Source: Flavobacteriales bacterium
Lineage (GTDB): Bacteria; Bacteroidota; Bacteroidia; Flavobacteriales_D; Sanyastnellaceae
DNA length: 49,660 nucleotides
Direction of reading: 5' to 3'
Assembly (NCBI GenBank): GCA_030828175.1
Contig: JAURDB010000002.1
Span: 1 to 49,660 of the forward strand
Shown here: piece after piece, positions 9,261 through 15,348 of the stretch
How positions within the stretch are numbered: the stretch's first letter is position 1
Layout: the number at the start of each line of letters is the position of its first letter
Notes under the pieces: generated by a model
Databases searched by the model: none
What the model was told of the DNA's origin: nothing
What the model saw: the letters and a program-made list of their open reading frames with translations, nothing else
Translations under genes and position numbers: made by a program

Positions 9261-9366
9261 GAGGGCAAGTCTCCCACGACCAGCTCCCACTGAATCCCCC
9301 AGGGCCGGAAGGCAGCAAGGGTAAGTGGTCGTAGCGGTGCGATGGGAATCGCTTGCCCTCTCTTTT
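9261..9366 (+). ncRNA. ffs: Signal recognition particle RNA (small bacterial 4.5S type)
   Basis: The core CAGGGCCGGAAGGCAGCAAG (9300-9319) is the universally conserved SRP RNA domain IV: a GGAA tetraloop closed by GCC/GGC, followed by the AGCA-side internal loop that binds the Ffh M domain. Flanking arms pair as one long hairpin: 9261-9269 with 9352-9360, 9273-9276 with 9343-9346, and 9277-9282 with 9326-9331. A T-run (TCTTTTT, 9361-9367) follows the closing arm and serves as terminator. About 100 nucleotides is the size of the Alu-less bacterial form. The RNA works with Ffh and FtsY in co-translational targeting to the inner membrane. Confidence 0.92.
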
Positions 9367-9382
9367 TGCCCATATTTCGGCC

Positions 9383-10210
9383 ATGTCCGACGCCTTCCTC
9401 CCGAAAGCCAAAGTTGTCCTCATTACCGGTGCCACGACAGGCATTGGGGCCGCCATTGCAGGTGTGCTGGCCCAATCCGGCCACCGGGTTTGGGGCACCG
9501 GACGGCGCGTGGAAACCTCCGCTCCAAGGCCGGGCATTCCCGGAACCTTGAGCCTGGACGTTACCCGTCCGGAATCGGTCCATCAAGCCATCCAAACCTT
9601 GCTGGAAAACGAAGGGCGCTTGGATGCGGTGGTGAACAACGCGGGCATCGGCATGATGGGCGCCATGGGCGACACGACCGAGGAAGAACTGCTGACCGTC
9701 TTTCAGACCAATGTGGTAGGCCTGCACACCGTCAGCCGGGCAGCCATTCCCCATCTCATCCAAACGAAGGGCCATCTGATGCACGTGGGCAGCGTTGCCG
9801 GCGTCGTGGGCTTGCCCTTTCGAGGCGTCTACTGCTCCTCCAAGGCCGCTGTGGAACTCATCGCAGAGGCCCAAAGCATGGAGCTCGCGCGCCACGGCGT
9901 GCGCGTGACCGTCCTGCGCCCAGGTGACTTCCGCACCGCCATCAACAACAATCGGCTCCGCGTGGCCAACCCAGACCACGGGGTCAACCCCGGATTCGAA
10001 GCCGTTTGCGAAGCGGTGAACGCGGAAGTCGCACACGCCAAGGACCCGGAAGACATGGGCAAGGCCGTCCTCAGACTGTTGGACCAGCGCAAACCGCCGC
10101 TTTATGTGACTGTGGCCCCACCCTTGCAGCGCTTGGCCATTGTCTTGAAACGCCTCCTGCCCGATCGCATTTTTGAAAGGCTGATCGCCCGCCGGTATCC
10201 ATTGGACTGA
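9383..10210 (+). CDS. Short-chain dehydrogenase/reductase (SDR)
   Basis: 275 residues from the ATG at 9383. A longer frame from 9353 would run into the SRP RNA and is rejected. Classical SDR marks are present: the cofactor loop TGATTGIG near the N-terminus, NNAG in the middle, and the catalytic Ser (VGSVAG) and YCSSKAA (Tyr-x-x-x-Lys). The C-terminal extension (LAIVLKRLLPDRIFERLI) resembles SDRs annotated as short-chain oxidoreductases acting on lipids or retinol-like substrates. An NAD(P)-dependent redox reaction on an unknown alcohol or ketone is expected. The gene directly follows the SRP RNA and precedes the biotin carboxylase gene by 23 bases. Confidence 0.88.
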   Translation: MSDAFLPKAKVVLITGATTGIGAAIAGVLAQSGHRVWGTGRRVETSAPRPGIPGTLSLDVTRPESVHQAIQTLLENEGRLDAVVNNAGIGMMGAMGDTTEEELLTVFQTNVVGLHTVSRAAIPHLIQTKGHLMHVGSVAGVVGLPFRGVYCSSKAAVELIAEAQSMELARHGVRVTVLRPGDFRTAINNNRLRVANPDHGVNPGFEAVCEAVNAEVAHAKDPEDMGKAVLRLLDQRKPPLYVTVAPPLQRLAIVLKRLLPDRIFERLIARRYPLD

Positions 10211-10233
10211 AAATCCGCATTTTTACGGCTACC

Positions 10234-11754
10234 ATGAACCATGCTGCCTCCCCCCGCCCCATCACGAAGGTCCTTGTGGCCAACCGCGGGGAAATTGCCC
10301 TTCGGATCATGCGCACCGTCAGGGCGATGGGGCTGCAAAGCGTGGCCGTGTATTCCGATGTCGACGCGGACATGCCTTTTGCCCGCTATGCCGACGAAGC
10401 CGTCCACATTGGCCCCGCCCCCGCTTCCGAAAGCTATCTCCTCACCGACCGCATTCTTTCAGCGGCGAAGGAAACCGGCGCGGATGCCATCCACCCAGGT
10501 TATGGTTTCCTGAGCGAGAACGCGGAATTTGCCCAAGCCGTGGAAGCTGCCGGGATTGCTTTCATTGGACCCCAGCCGGACAGCATCCGCACCATGGGAG
10601 ACAAGCTTTCCGCCAAGGCCGCGGTCGCTGCGCAGAATGTCCCCCTCGTCCCAGGGTCGGATGGCGAAGTGACAGACCTTGATGAAGCCGAACGCCTTGC
10701 GCAGCAGATTGGATTCCCGGTCATGGTCAAAGCCAGTGCCGGTGGTGGTGGAAAGGGCATGCGCGTCGTTCATGATCCCGCCATGCTCAGAAGCGCAACC
10801 CAGCGGGCCATGAGTGAGGCCAAGAGCGCCTTTGGCAATGGAGCCGTGTTCCTCGAGCGCTTTGTCACGGAACCCCGCCACATCGAAATCCAAGTGCTCT
10901 GCGATGCGCATGGAAACGGCGTCCACCTTTTCGAACGCGAATGCAGCATTCAGCGTCGACACCAGAAAGTAGTGGAGGAAGCACCCAGCGCCCTGCTCGA
11001 TGAAGAACTGCGCGACCGAATGGGCCAATGCGCCCTCGATTGCGCGGCATCATGCGGATACGTGGGCGCGGGAACGGTCGAGTTCCTGGTGGATGCCGAC
11101 CGGAATTTCTACTTCTTGGAAATGAACACCCGGCTGCAGGTGGAGCATCCCGTCACCGAGATGATCACAGGAGTGGATCTCGTGGAGGAGCAGATTCGCA
11201 TTGCGCGCGGCGAAACCTTGCGGCTGAAGCAGGAAAACCTGCGCATTCAAGGCCACGCCATTGAGCTTCGGGTCTACGCGGAAGATGTACCGGCGGGTTT
11301 CCTTCCCTCCACCGGCCATCTCTCTTCCCACATCGCGCCCGAAGGACCGGGCATCCGGGTAGATGCAGGCGTGGAAACCGGCGATGAAATCTCCATCCAT
11401 TACGACCCGATGATCGCCAAGTTGTGTGCCCACGGCATGAACCGCGACCAAGCCATTGAGCGCCTGCGCCGGGCCATCGACGAGTACCTCATCCACGGTG
11501 TGGAAACCACCCTCGGTTTCGGGCGCTTCGTCCTGGACCATCCTGCATTCATCTCAGGGAAGTTCGACACCGGCTTCGTCGCCGCGCATTTCGGAAGTGA
11601 TGTCTTTGACGGTTACCAGACCAACCGTCGAAATGAGAAAAATTGGACGGCAGTTGCCGCGGTTCTGGCCACTGCCGAAGGCAAAACGCCATTCGACACT
11701 CACCCGGAAAAGACCGCTTCGGGTGCAGCATGGAGAAATCGTTTTGCCGATTGA
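10234..11754 (+). CDS. Biotin carboxylase subunit (acetyl-/propionyl-CoA carboxylase type)
   Basis: 506 residues. It catalyses ATP-dependent carboxylation of biotin on a carrier protein. The N-terminal pre-ATP-grasp domain begins KVLVANRGEIALRI. The ATP-grasp glycine loop is KASAGGGGKGM, followed by FERECSIQRRHQKVVEEAPS and the active-site EMNTRLQVEHPVTE. The C-terminal biotin-carboxylase domain ends near DVF, followed by a tail of about 45 residues. There is no fused biotinyl (M-K-M) domain. Length and tail resemble the Bacteroidota subunits paired with a separate carboxyltransferase for acyl-CoA substrates, but no such partner lies nearby, so whether it is AccC or a propionyl-CoA carboxylase subunit is open. 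Confidence 0.88.
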   Translation: MNHAASPRPITKVLVANRGEIALRIMRTVRAMGLQSVAVYSDVDADMPFARYADEAVHIGPAPASESYLLTDRILSAAKETGADAIHPGYGFLSENAEFAQAVEAAGIAFIGPQPDSIRTMGDKLSAKAAVAAQNVPLVPGSDGEVTDLDEAERLAQQIGFPVMVKASAGGGGKGMRVVHDPAMLRSATQRAMSEAKSAFGNGAVFLERFVTEPRHIEIQVLCDAHGNGVHLFERECSIQRRHQKVVEEAPSALLDEELRDRMGQCALDCAASCGYVGAGTVEFLVDADRNFYFLEMNTRLQVEHPVTEMITGVDLVEEQIRIARGETLRLKQENLRIQGHAIELRVYAEDVPAGFLPSTGHLSSHIAPEGPGIRVDAGVETGDEISIHYDPMIAKLCAHGMNRDQAIERLRRAIDEYLIHGVETTLGFGRFVLDHPAFISGKFDTGFVAAHFGSDVFDGYQTNRRNEKNWTAVAAVLATAEGKTPFDTHPEKTASGAAWRNRFAD

Positions 11755-11806
11755 TCGGGCATTCCAAAGGGCAACTTTTCCGCGGAAATTCCGTTGGAAA
11801 GAAGCG

Positions 11807-12421
11807 ATGTTCCTGAAAATCACATGCACCTGCCTGTGTCTTGCCGCCACAATGATGTCGGCGAAAGGACAATCGCCCCCCTGCACAACCGACAGCTTGC
11901 CTCCCTTGGTTCAACTGAATGAGGCCGTAGTTGCCCCGGGCCCGAGCATCCCAGAAGACCACCGCACCCAACCGGGAACACGGCGCTACAGCCGCCTTGA
12001 AAAGCGGGTGCTCAAAGTCTGGCCCTACGCGGAATTTGCGGGTTTGGCCATGGACAGTCTCGAGTCAGAACTGTCCGCGATTGAATCCCCCAAGGAGCGC
12101 AAAACCCTCATTGAGCAAAAGGAGGAGGCCCTCAAAGCCCGATTCGAAGGAGAACTCAGAAAGCTCACAGTGCGCGAGGGTGTCATCCTCATCCGACTGA
12201 TCGACCGCCAAGCCCACCGCACCACGTACGGGGTGGTCAAAGAACTCAAAGGCCGATTGAGCGCCTTCATGTGGCAAGGCCTTGCCCGTTTGTTCGGACA
12301 TGACCTGAAAAGCGAGTACGACCCAGAGGGGGATGACGCTGCCATCGAGCACATCATCCATTCCCACGGTTTGGAAAACCCTTCCTCCCTGTCCGCGCGC
12401 TATCCTTCACCTTCCAGGTAG
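11807..12421 (+). CDS. Secreted DUF4294 family protein
   Basis: 204 residues from the ATG at 11807; the frame is open further upstream, but that part overlaps accC-like coding sequence. An N-terminal signal peptide (LKITCTCLCLAATMMSAKGQ) suggests export to the periplasm. The body matches DUF4294, found almost only in Bacteroidota: RRYSRLEKRVLKVWPYA, a long amphipathic helix rich in Glu and Lys, then LRKLTVREGVILIRLIDRQ and FMWQGLARLFGHDLKSEYDP. The function is unknown. It follows the carboxylase gene by 52 bases and is followed at once by the promoter of the exonuclease gene. Confidence 0.78.
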   Translation: MFLKITCTCLCLAATMMSAKGQSPPCTTDSLPPLVQLNEAVVAPGPSIPEDHRTQPGTRRYSRLEKRVLKVWPYAEFAGLAMDSLESELSAIESPKERKTLIEQKEEALKARFEGELRKLTVREGVILIRLIDRQAHRTTYGVVKELKGRLSAFMWQGLARLFGHDLKSEYDPEGDDAAIEHIIHSHGLENPSSLSARYPSPSR

Positions 12422-12423
12422 GC

Positions 12424-12431
12424 TATCTTTG
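12424..12431 (+). promoter_or_regulatory. -7 promoter element (TATCTTTG) for the ERI1-like exonuclease
   Basis: An exact TAnnTTTG match begins 3 bases after the DUF4294 stop codon and lies 6 bases before the exonuclease ATG at 12438. Transcription would start at or just before the ATG. Confidence 0.55.
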
Positions 12432-12437
12432 CACCGC

Positions 12438-12995
12438 ATGGAAAAGGCGTACATCCTGTATGATCTGGAAGCGACATGCTGGAGGACCAGCCGCCCCAAA
12501 CGAGTGGAGATCATAGAGGTAGGCGCGGTGAAGGTCAACGCCAAGCTTGAAATCGTCTCGGAATTCTGCGCCTTTGTCAGGCCCTTGATGCACCCTGTAA
12601 TCAGCAAATTCTGCACTTCGCTCACCTCCATTCGTCAATCCGACGTCGACCGCGCCCCTCTTTTTGACGAGGTCATGGAGGATTATGAAGACTGGATGGG
12701 GGTCGGCCGGCAACAAGTCATTCCCCTGAGTTGGGGTGAATTTGACAAGCGCCAGCTATTGACGGATGCCCAACTCCACAACGTGGAACTGGACTGGCTG
12801 GATTCCCATGTCTGCTTTCAAAAGCACTTTGGAAAGTGGAAAGCTTCTCGAAACCAAATTGGACTGAAGAACGCCTTGGAGGATGAAGGCATAGGCTGGG
12901 CCGGAACAGAGCACCGCGCCATCGATGATGCCCGCAACATGGCCGAGCTTTTTTGTAAGGTCGCGGCAAACATTCCGAGCCTTTCCATCCGCTGA
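12438..12995 (+). CDS. DEDDh 3'-5' exonuclease, ERI1/KapD-like
   Basis: 185 residues from the ATG at 12438. Exonuclease motif I is YDLEATCW with its Asp and Glu. Motif II lies near the SWGEFDKRQL segment, and motif III is HRAIDDARNMAELF, which supplies the His of the DEDDh class and the last Asp. Size and motif I wording (DLEATCW) resemble the ERI1/3'hExo branch of RNA-trimming exonucleases rather than DnaQ proofreading subunits, so RNA processing or decay is the best guess. The stop shares one base with the ccmB start, yet the gene has its own promoter element. Confidence 0.82.
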   Translation: MEKAYILYDLEATCWRTSRPKRVEIIEVGAVKVNAKLEIVSEFCAFVRPLMHPVISKFCTSLTSIRQSDVDRAPLFDEVMEDYEDWMGVGRQQVIPLSWGEFDKRQLLTDAQLHNVELDWLDSHVCFQKHFGKWKASRNQIGLKNALEDEGIGWAGTEHRAIDDARNMAELFCKVAANIPSLSIR

Positions 12996-13687
12996 TGGCC
13001 CTTTCACTTCGCACCCTCCGCAATGCATGGACCGTTGCCAGATTGGAATGGCAATTGGAATGGCGGCAGGGACATCAACTTGCCGCGGTCGGTCTGTTCG
13101 CCGTTGCCTCGGTTTACGTGGCCTTTCAAGCCTCGGACCAGCGCACCGACCCTGCGTCATGGACGGCCATGCTTTGGTTGGTTTATCTGTTCAGCGGATT
13201 CACTGCCATCGGCAGGCTCTTTGACCGCGAGCGCAGCGATGTGAGGAGATACCTGCAATGGACAGCCGATCCCCTCGGGCTCATCCTGGGCAAGTTGTTC
13301 CATTCCATTCTCACCACCACCGCCTTGACGGCTCTGGTGCTCGGGGCTTTCATTCTGTTCCTCGGTTGGCCCCAAGGAGCTGGGGAGCTTACAAAACCAG
13401 CCCTGTTGGTCCTCGGAGCATGGCTGGGTGGGCTTTCCATCACGGTCACCCTCGTTTTTGTTTCGGCTGTCGCCTCCCAAGTCCGCGCGGGAAGCGGTGC
13501 CCTGGGAGCGGTTTTGGGATTGCCTTTGCTCCTTCCACAGCTCATCCTTTCCACGCGTCTGACCCGGGGAGCCTTGTCCGACACACCTTGGGCCATACTC
13601 GCGGAATACCCCTTGTTCCTGGCAGCCATCAGCGCAGGGACCGCCACCCTTGCGTGCATACTCTTCCCCTACATTTGGCGCGCATGA
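12995..13687 (+). CDS. ccmB: Haem exporter membrane subunit CcmB
   Basis: 230 residues with six predicted membrane helices, the family layout. The N-terminus (ARLEWQLEWRQG) and FDRERSDVRRYLQW match the CcmB pattern of an acidic-basic cytoplasmic segment between helices 2 and 3. In System I it forms, with CcmA and CcmC, the ABC-type complex that releases holo-CcmE. It opens a tight run ccmB-ccmC-ccmD-ccmE-ccmF, overlapping the exonuclease stop by 1 base and ccmC by 4 bases. No ccmA ATPase gene lies in the window, so that subunit must be encoded elsewhere. Confidence 0.9.
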   Translation: MALSLRTLRNAWTVARLEWQLEWRQGHQLAAVGLFAVASVYVAFQASDQRTDPASWTAMLWLVYLFSGFTAIGRLFDRERSDVRRYLQWTADPLGLILGKLFHSILTTTALTALVLGAFILFLGWPQGAGELTKPALLVLGAWLGGLSITVTLVFVSAVASQVRAGSGALGAVLGLPLLLPQLILSTRLTRGALSDTPWAILAEYPLFLAAISAGTATLACILFPYIWRA

Positions 13688-14727
13688 ACGGCGCATGGAA
13701 TTGGATCTGGAAAGGAGGTGGCATCGTCCTGCTGGCGTACGTCATCCTTCGCGGATTTTCTACACCGCTTCAGCCGGGACTGGTGACTGCAGCTCCCTCG
13801 CAACTGAAACTGGGAATGCAAACCGTCACCTTGACGGCCGCAGGACAGCCCTTTGGCAAAGAAGGCGCGTCCCTCTCGGAATTCACCGTGGTTTTGCGCG
13901 CCGGTGACCAATTGCTGAAAACGGAGACGCAAGAAGTCCAACCGCACGGCATCACCGTGGCAGTAAACGTTCCCGGCGTCTTGCCTTCGCGGGCGTTGGA
14001 CGCATTCGTTTTCACGCCTTCGGCAGGCACCCTGTTCTTGGGGAACGCCTGCTTTGTCGAGGAAGCTGCCAAAGGAGACATTCCCACATCCTATGTTGCG
14101 AACAAACCGGATGAATCCACCCCTCAATTGGGGTTTAGCTTTCCCTTCCAACCCAACATCATCGAAAGCATCCGCAACCTTTTGTGGCATGTCCCCATGT
14201 GGTTTTCCATGTTCTTCATCATGGGGCTGGGATTCGTGGCTTCTCTGGGACAACTGAGAACGGGAAAAGTCATGTGGGACCTCAGGGCGGAAGCAGCGGT
14301 GCGCACAGGCCTTCTTTTCGGACTCCTTGGACTCGCCACGGGCTCCTTGTGGGCACGATGGACATGGGGCGCCTGGTGGGTCTCTGACCCTCAACTCAAC
14401 GGTGCCCTTGTAACGGTCCTGCTGTATTCGGGCTACCTGATATTGAGATCGGCCATGGGCGATGACGATCGGGTGGGCCGCCTTGCAGCCGTCTACAACG
14501 TTTTTGCCTTCGTCATGCTGGTCATCCTGCTGATGGTACTTCCGCGATACACCGAAAGCCTACACCCCGGAAAGGACGGCAATCCCGGATTCAACAAATA
14601 CGATCTCGACAACAGCCTGCGGGCCGTTTTCTATCCCGCCGTGATCGGCTGGGGTTCCCTGTGCTACTGGATGTACACCCTGCGCCTGCGGATGAACCGG
14701 ATCGCTTACTCTCTGTTGTCGCGTTGA
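13684..14727 (+). CDS. ccmC: Cytochrome c maturation protein CcmC with enlarged N-terminal periplasmic part
   Basis: 347 residues from the ATG at 13684, which overlaps the ccmB stop by 4 bases. The haem-handling tryptophan motif WGAWWVSDPQLN (about residues 228-239) identifies the CcmC/CcmF/CcsA superfamily. It is flanked by membrane helices that begin with FFIMGLGFVASLGQL. It loads haem onto CcmE. One helix at residues 5-23 is followed by about 130 mostly hydrophilic residues before the conserved core, making it about 100 residues longer than the enterobacterial protein. The extra part sits on the periplasmic side and has no motif I recognise. The C-terminus ends in a basic tail. Confidence 0.9.
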   Translation: MNGAWNWIWKGGGIVLLAYVILRGFSTPLQPGLVTAAPSQLKLGMQTVTLTAAGQPFGKEGASLSEFTVVLRAGDQLLKTETQEVQPHGITVAVNVPGVLPSRALDAFVFTPSAGTLFLGNACFVEEAAKGDIPTSYVANKPDESTPQLGFSFPFQPNIIESIRNLLWHVPMWFSMFFIMGLGFVASLGQLRTGKVMWDLRAEAAVRTGLLFGLLGLATGSLWARWTWGAWWVSDPQLNGALVTVLLYSGYLILRSAMGDDDRVGRLAAVYNVFAFVMLVILLMVLPRYTESLHPGKDGNPGFNKYDLDNSLRAVFYPAVIGWGSLCYWMYTLRLRMNRIAYSLLSR

Positions 14728-14737
14728 ACGTTAGATC

Positions 14738-14911
14738 ATGTTCGCATTGACCCTACTCAACTCACTCGAAGGCTTCTTTTTTGGAAGCGGGAAAGCCCAT
14801 GTCGTGACGGGTGTCGCCCTCATCATACTCGCAGGATTGGCCATCGCCCTGTGGCGCATGGACCGTCGTTTGAGTCGATTGGAAGCAGAGTCCAAAGAAT
14901 CTCACCGCTGA
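14738..14911 (+). CDS. CcmD-like small membrane protein
   Basis: A 57-residue frame from ATG 14738 to TGA 14909-14911, filling the gap between ccmC and ccmE. It has one membrane helix (about residues 23-41, VTGVALIILAGLAIALW) followed by a basic then mixed-charge tail (RMDRRLSRLEAESKES). CcmD proteins are short, poorly conserved, single-helix subunits that help release haem-loaded CcmE from CcmC, and this position and topology fit. Sequence alone could not prove it; the operon position makes it likely. Confidence 0.8.
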   Translation: MFALTLLNSLEGFFFGSGKAHVVTGVALIILAGLAIALWRMDRRLSRLEAESKESHR

Positions 14912-14914
14912 ACC

Positions 14915-15322
14915 ATGAGCCGCCTCAACATTGTTGTCATTCTGATGGTTGCCGTTCTTCTCGGCACGCTCTTGAGTGTATTCACCACCAACACGGAATC
15001 TGTCGTCTTTGCCCGGGCATTCGCTGAACCTGGCATCGAATTCAAGGTGTCTGGCACATTGGATGCCAACTACCCTGTCCTTTACGACCCATTGCAGGAT
15101 GTGGCAGAAACCCGGTTCCACATGAAGGACAAGGATGGCAAGGTCCAAGAAGTGCTGCTGCGCAAATCCAAACCGACCGGCCTGGAACAAAGTGAATCCA
15201 TCGATTTGTACGGCAAAGTGATCGACGGAGAATTCATTGCTACGGACATGCTCATGAAGTGCCCGAGCAAGTACAACGAAGAAAGCCACAGCCTCGCTGA
15301 AGCCGTGCCGGAAGCCGGCTGA
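14915..15322 (+). CDS. ccmE: Cytochrome c maturation haem chaperone CcmE, CXXXY variant
   Basis: 135 residues. An N-terminal membrane anchor (VVILMVAVLLGTLLS) is followed by a periplasmic OB-fold barrel. It should carry haem from CcmC to CcmF. The haem-binding motif near the C-terminus is Cys116-Pro-Ser-Lys-Tyr120 (CPSKY) instead of the HXXXY of proteobacterial CcmE. CXXXY CcmE proteins are known from some archaea and sulfate-reducing bacteria, where the system lacks CcmH ('System I*'). Here too no ccmG or ccmH follows. The barrel part is conventional (FKVSGTLD, LYGKVIDGEF). Confidence 0.9.
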   Translation: MSRLNIVVILMVAVLLGTLLSVFTTNTESVVFARAFAEPGIEFKVSGTLDANYPVLYDPLQDVAETRFHMKDKDGKVQEVLLRKSKPTGLEQSESIDLYGKVIDGEFIATDMLMKCPSKYNEESHSLAEAVPEAG

Positions 15323-15348
15323 AACTCAATACTGGAGCAACCTCAATC

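Noticed and set aside
9353-9382. Upstream ATG for the first short-chain dehydrogenase
   Set aside because: It lies in the closing arm and terminator of the SRP RNA; the family start fits the ATG at 9383.
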